Part shown: positions 1-10,033 of the stretch, piece after piece | How the letters are laid out: every line of letters starts with the position of its first letter | How positions within the stretch are numbered: position 1 is the stretch's first letter | Source of the DNA: Neoceratodus forsteri | Taxonomy: Eukaryota > Chordata > Ceratodontiformes > Ceratodontidae | Direction of reading: 5' to 3' | Assembly (NCBI GenBank): GCA_016271365.2 | Contig: CM028129.1 | Coordinates: 460,550,501 to 460,614,500 of the forward strand | Length of the DNA stretch: 64,000 nt | Program-made: the position numbers and the translations under genes | The notes under the pieces: generated by a model | The model's input: the letters and a program-made list of their open reading frames with translations, nothing else | The model's database searches: none | What the model was told of the DNA's origin: nothing

Positions 1-821
1 TGGGGACTCACATTGCAGAGGGAAAGGTCAGAGGAAAAATTCCCCCGACACAACTCTCTGCGTTCTCCCAGATAGAAAAGATGAAAACCATCTGAACACT
101 GTACAAGACAGTCCACAGATGGACTCCAGACGTTCGAGCAAAACCCCATGGTCTACAGTGTCAAAGGCTGAAGAGAGATCAAGGAGGACCAAGATAGAGC
201 GGTTCCTCTGATCTCTCGCCATCAAGAGATCATTAAGCACCCGAACCAGAGCAGTCTCGGTACTATGCCTCTTACGAAAACCAGACTGGAGAGGTTCATA
301 GATATTATGGATGGTCAAATGGTCCTCCAGCTGGTTTGCCACTACCTTCTCAACAACCTTCCCAATAAAGGGAAGGTTAGAGATCAGTCTGTAGTTGGAA
401 AAACATCTGGGTCCAAAGAAGCCTTCTTCAAAAGGGGAGTCACCACAGCTTCCTTTAGGGAGCAAGGAAACTCACCCAATTCTAGGGAGCACCAGATTAT
501 TTGAACCAGAAATGGGTCGACGATCTCAACACAACCCAAGATTAGGGAGGTAGGGCCCGGATCTAAACTACAGCACGTAGGGCGCATCCCCTGGATGATC
601 TGCATAATATCACTGAACGTCGGCAGGTCAAAGGAACACCAGAAGACAGAGGATTCCTTGACCAAACGCCGACCAAAAGCTTCCCCCTTAGAGTGTGTTG
701 GACAGGTCTCGGATCTGATGTCGGCAACCTTATTGGCAAAGAATTTAGCGATCTCATCACACTCCTTTTGTGAAAAGGCTCGACAGAGCTGGAGGCAGGC
801 TGGGTTGCACAGCCTGTCCAC
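1..821 (-). pseudogene. L2-like ORF2: linker and N-terminal reverse transcriptase (broken)
   Basis: Two overlapping minus frames (384-821 and 28-465) together give the linker after the endonuclease and RT blocks 1-3. Visible blocks are SNLPFIGKVVEK (block 1), QSGFRKRHSTETAL (block 2) and LLDLSSAFDTVDH (block A, first catalytic Asp in the AFDTVDH context). The frame change near 384-465 splits the protein. The catalytic FADD/YADD box would lie to the left of position 1 and is not in the window, so activity cannot be judged, but the frame breaks alone make it a pseudogene. Confidence 0.8.
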
Positions 822-917
822 AGTTCTGAAGAGCTGAGCTGGTCGATTCTGAGTGACAGAGATCTCCCTGGACAGGAATTCTGCCTTCTTATGGGAGATC
901 TCTGATTGGTAGAGCCG

Positions 918-2065
918 TTAATGCTCCTCCAAACTAAGGCGGTCGGCATCCAGAGCAGACTTCCTCCAACGACGCTCCAACCGTCGTCCCACACATCGCA
1001 ACTCCCTCAAGGACCCATCAAACCATGGGCCCCGAGGACGAAGAGAGAGGGGACGAACACGGACAGGAGCAATTGAGTCCAGGGTCAAGGAAATGGCCTG
1101 GTTATAAGCCAAGACCATAGCCTCTGGACCCAAGCTGGCAGTCAGAAACTCTGAGAGGTTCAACACCACTATCAGGTCTTCAGGGCACACATCCCGTAAA
1201 GGGCGGTATCGAACCATCTCCAGAGGGGCAGACCTACGAAGGGGAGCACAAAAATTGAAGCTCACGGTGTAGTGGTCGGACCAACTGACAGGTTCCACCA
1301 CCAAATCAGAGGCCTCAATCCCCCGGAGAAAAACTAAATCCAAGGAGTGACTGTGATTATGCGTGGCCAAAGAAACAATCTGTGTAAGGCCCAGTGATGT
1401 CATCAACTGGAGGAAGTGCTGACCAAAATCAGAAAGTTCATCATTGACCCAGGTATTGAAGTCACCCAGAACCATCAGTCTGGGTGACTCCAACGCCATA
1501 TCGGTGACAAAGTCTGCCACTTCCTGCAAGAATTGTCTCTCATCTCCTGGTGGACGGTAGACGAGGGCTATCCTGCAACCCACACCAGCCATGACGGTAC
1601 ACTCAAAGGATTCAGCTTCCTCAGCTGGTACACCAGTGAGCCCCAAGCTGGTCTTAAAACAGACCACTACTCCCCCCCCCCACGATCCAATCTCTTGCAG
1701 TGAATCACCGAGTACCCAGCTGGAACAGTCGCCTCTAAAATAGGGCCGGCATTTCCATCCAGCCAGGTCTCGGTGATGCAAGCCAGATCTGCTGTCTCAA
1801 CAAAATCAGAAATAATAGCTGATTTGTTTTTAACAGATCTGGCATTGCACAACACTGCCCAAGTTGGACAGGGATCTGAAGCCGTCCCAACTACTTGCCC
1901 ATCCAAATAGGAGGAGCCCTTGGGTATGGAGATTAGGCATGGAAAACCACGTTCCAGGCTCCATTTCACCTCAGGGCTTCTTCTGGGCTTAACCACCCCT
2001 ATGCAAGAGGTCCGTTCATTCACTCCTATTGCATCCATTGACCTTTCACCATGCCCACCCCCCAT
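918..2065 (-). pseudogene. L2-like ORF2: APE-type endonuclease (frame-shifted)
   Basis: Two minus frames (1667-2065, then 918-1781) cover an apurinic-like endonuclease, the domain that nicks target DNA for target-primed reverse transcription. Expected catalytic landmarks are visible in order: LCNARSV (Asn), CITETWLDG (Glu), ALVYRPPG (Tyr), VLGDFNTW (Asp/Asn) and SWSDHYTVSF (Asp/His). The switch between frames falls at a run of ten C at 1672-1681, where the protein reads through GGG codons on both sides, so a homopolymer slip is the likely cause. Otherwise the domain is full length. Confidence 0.85.
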
Positions 2066-3826
2066 TTAGCAACAAGCACCTGACAGCTTGGTAGGTGGAA
2101 AATTGGAGGGAGGAGGCAAAAAGGGCAGAGGTCATGGAGGTCGGAAGACGAATAATGCTAAACAATGCTAACTAAACAACACATAACAAAAGCGGGAGAC
2201 AAACTAGCTGCAAGCAAATGAATAAAAAATCCTGGTATCTGTAAAATAAAATACCCACAATTACACATTAAACTAAAAACCCACCAAAAAACATAAACCA
2301 AAACCTACTGACTGCAGAACCAAAAATAAACTATAAACAGATTATTAAAGAATCCAAATATATAAGGACAGGGAGGCCCTCTCTCTGCACCCACTGTCCT
2401 TTATATGATGAAACGGGATCCAAAAAAAAGAAATTGCAGTTATTTTTAGGCACTCTCACTGCCGATGAGTATAATGTTAAATAGTCCAAACATGTAAGGA
2501 CAGTGAGACCCTCTCACTGCACACATTGTCCGTCCAATAAAATGGGTAATATTAAAATAAACCAAAACAAAATCCAAATTATTCTAAATAAACATTCAAA
2601 AAATAACAATATGCAAATGCATTGCGAACTTATGAATGGAAGGAGAAGATGACTCTTTGGAGATAGTAGTCGATTTAGCTGTGAGGCAACAGGAGGCTAC
2701 CCCCCACCACACCCCCAAACTGCCTAATAAGGCCAGTTATGCCACTGAGACCCACCGCTTCAGATACCCCCAGACCAGCCAAATAAGGCCGGCCCTAGAG
2801 TAACTTAGAAACCCCCCCAGTAACCCCAAACTCCTTGAAGGGAACAGGAGAGGCTCCTGCTTGGTCCCAGGCAGCACAATACCAAACACCCAGGCAAAGA
2901 CAGAAAAAAAGGGGGGGGGGATAATCTCTCAGAACCAAAACCAACCATGTGGCAATATTCCCCCAAGAAGCCTTAACACAGCTTAAAGTCAAATTTAAGG
3001 TCCCAAATAAACAGAGGACAACAATGAAGACTCAAGTCCTAGTACTCACGATACATCTGAGATACACAAGTTATTTTTTTTCATGTCCAAAAGACATAAG
3101 GCAGTCACAGCAAGCGGCACCAACTAGTCCAAGTCTTCGCCAAATATGACACTGCAAAGATGTTCACAATATATCCAGTGGAAACGTCCTGTTTCAACTA
3201 GAACCATTAATCCCAGGGACAGGAGCCAGCAAAAACTCCCATACACAGAGAGCACGAAAAGAACAGCTGCAGAACAGTAAACTAATCGCAGAATTTAATT
3301 CCCAGGGAAAAATTAACTCTCATAATCCCCCGAAACTCCCGCACATAAAGAATGCCAAGGGAGCAGCTGCGAAGGGGATGAGAAGGCCACGAAAACTGGA
3401 TCACGACAGGAATTGACTTCCTCATATCCCCAGACTCCTACACACAGTTACACCATGATAGTAGTCACAAAAACAATAATGTGGCAGGCAAATCAGAGAC
3501 CCAACAAAAAGTTGCTTGCAGATTCTCCGAAGCAGGACGAAAGATATTTAAATAAATATTTAAATAATGATGCTGTAAGACAAGCAGAACAGCAGTCAGC
3601 TGATGAAGGGGAACAATTCCCCCGCTAAAACATCCTTCTACCGCAACCACGCCGAAAACGACCGTAACACACATAAACGCGGCAACACAACTCTACTGAA
3701 GCAAATAAAAAGCTCGAAAATAAAATTAAACGTAAAAAATGTATTGAAGCAAGTAAAAACAAATTAAAACAAGAACACAATAAAAACGAAGTGAAGGCTA
3801 GTCCAGCGTGACCGCCATCTTGCTTC
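2066..3826 (-). other. Non-coding 5' region of the L2-like LINE
   Basis: No convincing protein is encoded. The stretch is A/C-rich on the plus strand and contains internal duplications: a segment with AAGGACAGnGAGnCCCTCTC occurs at about 2366 and again at about 2487, roughly 120 bp apart, and a second pair (AAACTCCC...CAGCTGC) lies near 3232-3280 and 3340-3373. Duplicated 5' segments are common in LINE promoters. That this whole stretch belongs to the LINE is inferred from continuity, not proven. Confidence 0.5.
3811..3822 (-). promoter_or_regulatory. YY1-like site at the 5' end of the L2-like LINE
   Basis: On the minus strand the sequence reads CAAGATGGCGGT. The mammalian L1 promoter carries a YY1 site with the core AAGATGGC near its first bases, where it positions transcription start. 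Here the same core lies at the inferred 5' boundary of the LINE, immediately before repeat X begins. Function is inferred from sequence and position only. Confidence 0.45.
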
Positions 3827-3829
3827 CAT

Positions 3830-4350
3830 CCAGATAGAGGGGGTAGAAGGAAGTAAGGCCAAGAGTGCAGATGTGTCCCAGTCCACAGAATATCACAGCC
3901 ACCAACATCAGAGGGTATGTATAGGGTAAGGGGAAGGGTGCAGGAGGGGGACAGGATGGAGGAGGGAGACAGGGAGATGACGAGGGACCAGTTTCTTTTT
4001 TTCAGGTTAAAAAATGGTGTTGGGGCAGTTTTCTTTTTAAAAAGCACATTTGCAAAGGATTTTTGGAGCCACTGGGAGTGGGCTCCCCAGTGCCCTGGAC
4101 TATTGGGGGGTATAGATATGGGGACACTGGGAGTGGGCTCCCCAGTGTCCTGGACTATTGGGAGGTACTGATATGGGGATACTGGGAGTGGGCTCCCCAG
4201 TGTCCTAAATGGAAAGGGGGTAGGAGGAAATAACTGGGACACTGGGAGTGGGCTCCCTAGTGTCCCTCAGTGGCAGCACAGGGGGGTTGTATTGCCGACA
4301 TGGGGATTGGGCACCCTGAAGTCGGCTTTAAAAGAAAGTCACACCATGGC
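3830..4350 (+). repeat. Repeat X, copy 1
   Basis: A repeat with a diverged inverted copy at about 6985-7335. Shared landmarks in order: AGAGTGCAG, ATCCACAGA-like, a donor-like GTATGTATAGG at 3915, an acceptor-like TTTTTTTCAG ending at 4005 followed by GTTAAA, then units of CACTGGGAGTGGGCTCCCCAGTG and finally GGGGATTGGGCACC. The GT..AG interval is 91 bp here and 108 bp in copy 2. No open frame is preserved across it. I do not recognise the family. Confidence 0.6.
4072..4265. repeat. 55-bp minisatellite with hairpin units inside repeat X
   Basis: About three and a half imperfect units of roughly 55 bp, each containing CACTGGGAGTGGGCTCCCCAGTG, a near-palindrome able to fold into a hairpin with a short loop, followed by TGGACTATTGGG and a GGTA..GATAT spacer. 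The last unit is irregular. Repeat X copy 2 shows a related hairpin near 6990-7020. Confidence 0.75.
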
Positions 4351-4420
4351 TAATGTTGAAGTGGGGGGGCAGCGGAACAAGGACCAGGAGAGAAAGTCAC
4401 ACCACTGCTAATGCTGAAAC
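4333..4420. repeat. 58-bp direct repeat, two copies
   Basis: AGAAAGTCACACC followed by TGCTAATG(T/C)TGAA-like sequence begins at 4333 and again at 4391. This is a short tandem duplication at the right edge of repeat X. Confidence 0.6.
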
Positions 4421-4687
4421 CTTTTGGGGGGGGTTAGAAGAGCAAGGAGAGAGAGAGACAGAGTACAGTGGCTGTAACTCCAGCCATGCGCATTAGTGTG
4501 TACTCTAATGCGCATGGCCGAAGTTATGGCTCCAGAAAAAAATTAAGCACTCCCATTGGATTGGTTCATTTCTTTCAACTAGACAATGTGCCACATCAGC
4601 AAAGCTGAACTTGTGTCATGACCAGAGTGTCTGGTCATTACTTGGTATTAGTTGGTATTACTTGGTTAGGTTGAACAGAAGAAAGCA
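4421..4687. other. Intergenic stretch with one short palindrome
   Basis: No coding feature. It contains an inverted repeat: 22-nt arms at 4475-4496 and 4505-4526, with CCATGCGCATTAG perfectly paired around an 8-nt loop. GTTGGTATTACTTGG-like short duplications occur near 4640-4665. Confidence 0.6.
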
Positions 4688-4697
4688 AAGCCCATCG

Positions 4698-6419
4698 AGA
4701 CTGTTCCCCACACAAAGTGGGACATTGTTAACAATTTTCCCAAATCCAAACATCTAGTTTGTTTTTAAAGCTAGAAATGTTTGGAGCTTCAATTGAATCA
4801 TAAGGTAGGGAATTCCATACACGAGGAGCCCTTATTGTAAAAAAATGACCTCTTTTGCTAGTTTCATAAGTTTTAACCTTTAACTGTTTATCATGTAATC
4901 TAGGTACTAGTCTCCTACTAGAAAATGATAATCCACGTTGCCCCATAAGATCTGATGATTCTAATAAATTGTAAACTAAGAGCATATCACCTCTAAGCCT
5001 TCTATTTTGAAGTGAAGAGAGACCAGTTTTTCTCAGCCTAGGATGGTAATCAAGATTCGCCAATCTAGGTACCATTTTAGTGGCTCTCCTATGTACCTGT
5101 TCCAGTATAGCAATATCACTTTTCAGGCTCAGGTTCCAAAAAGGAGACCCATAATCAAGATATGGTCTAATGTAGGCCCTGAAGAGTAGAATGAGGCATT
5201 GTTCAGAGTGATTAGTGAATGCTCGCTTGATTTGCCTTAAAAGTCCATTAGTCATACAGGCAATTTTGGTGCAATGGTCCCTAGATGTAAGTTTGTTATT
5301 GACATAAATACCAAGGTCTTTCTCACAGTTAGATGACTGAAGTGGTGTGCCATTAATATAATATACAGTATTTGGATTATTTTTCCCAAAGTGTATAACC
5401 ATGCATTTATCTTGATGAAAATGCATATAATTTTCTTTTGACCAATGTTCAATGCTTTGTGTTATATTATCATAATTATTAACCTAACCTCCGAGTTTTG
5501 TATAATCTGCAAACTTGGTCATATAGCTATTGGGCCCAGGATGTAAATCATTAATAAAAATATTGAACAGTGAAGGGCCCAAGACTGAACCCTGAGGGAC
5601 CCATGCTCATCACCCTACCCAAATCAGACAAATCATCATTAATCCTAACCCTCTGGGTCCTGTTAGTCAGCCAATCTGATGTCCAATTTACAATATCAGG
5701 GGACAGGCCCAATTTGTACATTTTAGTTATGAGTTTATAGTGTGGCACCTTATCGAACACATGACTGAAACCAAGTAGAATAACATCAGAGGGGATACCA
5801 CATCCAGTAAAGCACTTATATTATCATAAAAAGATATCAGGTTAATAGTGCATAAATGTTTAGGAGCGAATCCATGCTGAAGGGAATCATAAATTCCAAG
5901 TCTTTCATGTTCCTGTTCAATCAATGTTTTCATGACCCTTTCCATTAATTTACCAACCACCGAGGTCAAACTAATAGGACAATAGTTCTGTACACAGCCT
6001 CTGTTGCCTTTTTTCAATATTGGGGCAACAGTAGCTGTGCGCCATTCGTCCGGTATGGAGTTTTCTTGTAAGGATTTATTGAATATCAGTGACAAAGGTT
6101 TTGAAATATTTTTAGAGGTTTCAATCAAAAACCAAGGATGAATATCATCTGGTCCAGGGCTAGTAGTCCTTTTTAATTTTGTTATGGCATGAGAAATATC
6201 AGATATAGTGATACTATGAATGCCGGATAGATGTGACTAGACAGGAGTAACTGATGTTTGCTGTGAGAGGACAGAACAAAAATAATCATTAAAAAGATTA
6301 GATGTATCAATATCTGATAACAGAGAACCATTTTTAATGATGGGTCCAATGGACCTAGAATTACCCTTTTTTTTATTAACATATGAAAAAAGTGATTTGT
6401 GTCATTGGTGTGCACTGCC
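4698..6419 (-). mobile_element. CR1-A: 5'-truncated CR1 LINE with 10-bp flanking repeats
   Basis: Minus-strand CR1 fragment holding RT blocks and the C-terminal domain. AAGCCCATCG occurs immediately outside both ends (4688-4697 and 6420-6429), which looks like a target-site duplication. The 3' terminus (left) carries a small hairpin, CCCACTTTGTGTGGGG on the minus strand, as CR1-group 3' ends often do. The element starts inside the endonuclease-RT linker, a normal 5' truncation. Confidence 0.8.
4728..6128 (-). pseudogene. CR1-A reverse transcriptase and C-terminal domain (catalytic Asp lost)
   Basis: Three frames (5727-6128, 5551-5760, 4728-5426) cover RT from WRTATVAPILKKG and PISLTSVVGKLME, through [23 protein letters not shown] sequence (block B), to the CR1 C-terminus (FRAYIRPYLDYGSPFW, LEQVHRRATKMV, RLRGDMLLVYNLL, FTIRAPRVWNSLP). 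The catalytic box at 5502-5513 reads FADY instead of FADD: the second metal-binding Asp codon is TAT. Frame breaks lie near 5430-5550 and 5740. It is therefore a dead copy. The C-terminal frame, 232 codons, is uninterrupted. Confidence 0.85.
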
Positions 6420-6429
6420 AAGCCCATCG

Positions 6430-6895
6430 CAGTTTCAGCTGTAGTTGGCTTGGCAGCGACACACCTCTAAAATGCTGTATTGTCCCAAGACATTCCTTAT
6501 GCAAGCACAAGTGAACGCAAACAAATAGGAGGCTATGAAAGCTAAAACTTTCTGGTTTGATAGAGATTGGTCCAATGTGTGTGCTTTTGTTGTTTATATG
6601 TCCAAATATTAAATGGTTTTTAAATTACTTAAGGAAAAAATGCTGTTTGTGAGCATGCACAGTTCAAAAAATCAACATTCTACAGATAACTGAATTTTTG
6701 CTACAACAGCTGGCTGCATTATATGACACAGCTGTCATTTACTAATGAACGACAGCTGTGTCATATAATGCAACCAGCTGTTATCATGACTCGTATGTCA
6801 GGGATGGGGCTAATGTCATTATAGCCCCACCATCCTGACTGTGCCTATATAAACTGTATCTGCACACTGGTGACCCTAATCCCTGGTGGCAGTAT
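6430..6895. other. Non-coding stretch with a 32-nt inverted repeat
   Basis: No gene seen. The main structure is an inverted repeat: arms 6705-6736 and 6751-6782 pair at 31 of 32 positions around a 14-nt loop. The arms contain CAGCTGTC and TGCATTATATGACACAG. Confidence 0.7.
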
Positions 6896-6904
6896 ATCTA
6901 TCAA

Positions 6905-6967
<63 letters not shown>

Positions 6968-6968
6968 G
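6896..6968. repeat. (TCTG)n(TCTA)n microsatellite
   Basis: About four TCTG units followed by about twelve TCTA units. It directly adjoins repeat X copy 2. Confidence 0.95.
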
Positions 6969-6984
6969 TATTATATTTTTGTAT

Positions 6985-7335
6985 AATCTGACACCAGGAT
7001 GCCCACCCCCAGTGTCGAATGTATTTAATACTTGCTGACATTGAGGTGCCCAATCCCTGTGTCAGCATTTGCAAGTCCCCCCAGTAGTTCGGGGCACTGG
7101 GTTCCTGCAAAAGGAAAACCGTCCTCTGATGTCTTTTTTGCTTTAACCTGAAATAAAGAAAATGGTCCCTTGTTGTCACCACCATCCCAGTCCCACCATC
7201 CTGACACTCCCACTGAGCACCCACTACCCCACACACCCACTTATCCTATACTTACCTGCTGAGGTCATACGCTGTCATCCTCTGTGGATTGAGATGCGAC
7301 TGCACTCTTCAAAGCCAAACTGTGAACTGAGGAAT
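6985..7335 (-). repeat. Repeat X, copy 2 (inverted relative to copy 1)
   Basis: Read on the minus strand it repeats the order seen at 3830-4350: AGAGTGCAG, ATCCACAGA, CAG then GTAAGTATAGG at 7255, TTTCTTTATTTCAG ending at 7148, GTTAAAG, a hairpin-like unit and GGGATTGGGCACC. The two GT..AG signals are closer to splice consensus here than in copy 1. Minus frames of 92 and 71 codons cross this region but are not conserved in copy 1, so I do not call a protein. Confidence 0.6.
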
Positions 7336-7390
7336 AAAGGTAAGTGCTGTATAATGTATTTCAATGGTGTTTTGAACTTATGCTCATAAC

Positions 7391-7626
7391 CTTGCCATTT
7401 TTATGAATTTTTTCACCAAATTTTGAACATAACCTCTTTGGGACCCCACCTCATGAACACTGGTAGTGTAATTTCATTAACTGGGCCAAGAAGGTGTTTT
7501 CATGGTCATTGCACAAAATCACCTTTCGAGACTGAATACCAAAATTTCACCACCAGTGTTCATGAGGTGGTGTCCCACAAAGGACAGATTGAACATGTGG
7601 TGAAAACATTCCTAAAAATGGGCAAA
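7391..7626. repeat. Imperfect inverted repeat, ~73-nt arms
   Basis: The left arm (7391-7463) and right arm (7553-7626) are complementary. The best-paired part is GGGACCCCACCTCATGAACA with its complement at 7557-7576 (one mismatch). A third, direct partial copy of the left arm (TTTTTTCACACCACCTCATGAACA) lies at about 7700-7730. Confidence 0.75.
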
Positions 7627-8142
7627 TTCATTGAACTTTTTGTATGCACATGCAAAGCTTTGGTCATTTTTAATATTTTGACCCCAAATTTTCAACATAG
7701 CCATTTTTTCACACCACCTCATGAACAGTACAGCTGTATTTTTAACATCCTGGCCAAAACATGTTTTTGCACCTGAGGAGTGGAATGGTGTTTTGGCAGG
7801 GATTTGAAATTTTTCACCTACAGGTATAATGAGGTAAGTAACATTGTTTGCAGGGATGTCCATTGCACCACTGGTGAACACACTGTCTTACCATGCCAGT
7901 GACCTGAGTTCTGGTGTAAACTTAGTGAGCTGGTTTAATGGGACAAAGCTGATGAGGAAGATGCTGCAGCTCTGGCCTGGGTAGGAATGGGGCAGTGTTT
8001 TGGCACAGATGCCACACCCAGTGGTGGGTCGAGGAACCTCAACCACAAGTTATCGACATTCATGCTGGGGCCTGCTGGGCCCATGAACTGGGTCAGTACT
8101 GTCCCCAATATTGTATTTATTTCATTTTGTGCAGGTCCCAAA
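7627..8142. other. Non-coding stretch
   Basis: No gene or recognised repeat apart from the partial arm copy near 7700-7730. A plus frame (7423-7776) and other short frames show no family resemblance. Confidence 0.5.
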
Positions 8143-8644
8143 GTGACCTGTGCAAATGAGGATACATTTCCACTATCAGAAAAAGAAGGGAAATTCATTG
8201 CAAAAAACTACATTAATGCAGATGTTAGGGCTGTAAAATGTACATTGTAAAAAGAAGGGAGATAAAAAAAAGATTAGGGATTTGGGTCTCTGGAGTATTG
8301 GCAAATCAGTGGTGGGGTCTTACTTGGGGTTGTCAGCCCTAATGCCCGCCCTCTCCCCCCAGCCCATAGCCTCCTGTCTGAAGCAGAAGATACAGCCCCA
8401 GCCCAGTGTCTCATAGTGATACAGTATGGCCAACATAATCTGTTGGAGTATTCTTCACCCATGGCCCAATGGTCTGATCAGGGGAGGAGGTGGGCATAAG
8501 GGATGACAACCCCAAATACAACCCCACCACTGATTTCTCAATATTCTGGAGACCCAAATCCCTAATGTTTTTCATTCCCCTTCTTCATGCACTTTGTGTT
8601 CTACAACCCTAATGTCTGCATTAACTTAGATTTTTTACAATGAA
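8143..8644. mobile_element. Foldback family F, copy a
   Basis: A ~500-bp foldback element. The outer ends pair: TTCATTGCAAAAAACTA with TTAATGCAGATGTTAGGG at 8194-8230 is complementary to 8605-8644. The inner arms 8272-8347 and 8492-8567 pair over 76 nt with about ten mismatches. Homology with copy b extends left to about 8143. There is no coding capacity. Terminal TTCATTG(C/T)AAAAAA and a TA-rich right flank are shared with copies b-d. Confidence 0.75.
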
Positions 8645-9095
8645 TATATTTTATAGTGGTGCAGTAGTGCCACTATAGTTAGGGTTGAGTAGGCCATTTA
8701 ATGTTAAACCTCTAACTTTGCACCTTAATAGCGTTAGCCCCATTAAACAGAATCTCTCAAAATCTTGTATGCATGGTCTGGGGGGCAAAGTCTCTTGATT
8801 TGCAAAATTTTGATTGGGATGGATTTGCAGATTCTTAGATCTGGATAGTGCATTTTTAGGAAAATGTTTGGATTTGTGCATTTTTTTTTTGTCATAGCCT
8901 ACAGCCCAGATGATCTGGAATTTTGTTCAGAAATGTTCAAGGTAGAAAGGGCTTGCCTCAGAATAGTACTTTTTGTTGGTTTGGTAAAAAAAATAATAAT
9001 CCATTCCCAAGTTAAAAAGTTTTGAAATTTCAGTTCTGAGCATGTTTAGTAGGGTATTTTGGCTAGATGTTTGATACAAAAGAAAAAAACTGGCC
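8645..9095. other. Non-coding AT-rich stretch
   Basis: I see no gene or clear repeat. Homopolymer T runs and ordinary AT-rich sequence only. Confidence 0.5.
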
Positions 9096-9433
9096 ATATG
9101 AAAGAGGATTTCTCCTTTGTGAGGGGGTAATCCTCTTTTGTGAGAAATTTTTTTTTTCACATTATTCTTTTGTGAGATCTAATCTTCTTTCATAAGCTCA
9201 CGAAAATCTCATGAAAGAATGTTCATTCTCACAAAAGAAGAATTTGTACATAGGTTTTTCTCACATTCTACTTTTGTGAGAATCAGTCTTCTTTTGTGAG
9301 CTCATGAAAATCTCAAGAAAGATTATTTGTCATAAAAGAAGAAACTGGACTTAGTTTATATCACATTCTTTTTTCCTGAGAGCCAATCCTCTTATGTGAG
9401 CTCACTAAAATCTCATGAAAGATGATTTCATTC
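9096..9433. repeat. ~104-bp palindromic tandem satellite, left block
   Basis: Units start at 9157, 9261 and 9361 with TCACATTCTTCTTTTGTGAG-like sequence, continue through GAGCTCACGAAAATCTCATGAA and end with ...AGAAGAATTTGGACTTAG. Each unit contains TTCTTTTGTGAG and its complement CTCACAAAAGAA, so it can fold on itself. A fourth unit lies beyond the SINE at 10068. Confidence 0.85.
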
Positions 9434-10033
9434 CAGCCCGGTGGCACTGAGGGCTGAGGTGCTGGACTCCTTACCTCGTGCCAGGCCGGCAACCTGGGTT
9501 TGGGATCCTGCTCGGGTCAGTGGGGTTCGGCCTGAAGGAGAGGATTGAGCATCTGGAGGACTACTGCCCTTTCCTGAGGAGGGTGGGGCTGTGTATCCCC
9601 AGCAACTAGTGATGTCCAGTGGAGACTGGAGACACTGAAGCCGGGGAATGCTGAGAATTGGGTAGAGGTGGTGGCAGACATCCTGCAGGTGGGTGTGGGA
9701 GTGCGCCCATCACAAACTGTTATTTCATGTCTGCACCTCCAAGAGCACAAGCAGATAATGCCTCATGAGCATGCACCACGAAGCCCCCAACAGACTCCTG
9801 CTCCCTTCAGCTGAACAAAGCCCAGTGTAAGGCGGGGCAGGGGCTCAAGGTTAATGTTGGTCTCCCCATGTTCCCCACTGGGGGGGCCCTCTTTGGGGGG
9901 TAAGCCACAATTGTCCATGTCCGGAGGCTGGTCGGGGGCATGTTAAGGGTCCACGTACAAGGTGGATGGGGGATAGGCACTGTCCCTGCCACAAGTGGGG
10001 AGAATAAATAGAGCTGAAATAAAAACAAGAGGC
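9434..10033 (+). mobile_element. tRNA-headed SINE family S1, copy 1
   Basis: It starts CAGCCCGGTGGCACTGAGGG. A tRNA-like head carries an A-box-like TGGCACTGAGG and a B-box-like GGTTTGGGATCC, followed by a body with GAGAGGATTGAGCATC and an A-rich end (AATAAATAGAGCTGAAATAAAAAC). Two other copies occur at 14803 (+) and 46383 (-). It interrupts the 104-bp satellite, whose sequence resumes on the other side. The length, about 600 bp, is long for a SINE and the tail boundary is approximate. Confidence 0.7.

Larger units (their letters stand above)
1..3826 (-). mobile_element. L2-like (CR1 group) LINE, 5' part; 3' part lies beyond the left edge
   Basis: A non-LTR retrotransposon read on the minus strand, so its 5' end is at the right. 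Right to left it shows a long non-coding 5' region, an APE-type endonuclease and the first blocks of reverse transcriptase, then the window ends before the catalytic YADD box. The RT wording (SNLPFIGKVVEKVV, STETALVRVLNDLL, LLDLSSAFDTVDH) is typical of the L2/CR1 group. The coding frame is broken several times. The 5' limit is set near 3826, where sequence shared with repeat X begins. Assignment to L2 rather than another CR1-group clade is by eye. Confidence 0.8.

Noticed and set aside
3625..4242. 205-codon minus frame
   Set aside because: It runs through the L2 leader into the hairpin minisatellite; Pro/Ser repeats reflect the 55-bp unit.
9096..9433. CRISPR-like regular repeats
   Set aside because: Units are adjacent without unique spacers, self-complementary, and in a vertebrate repeat context.
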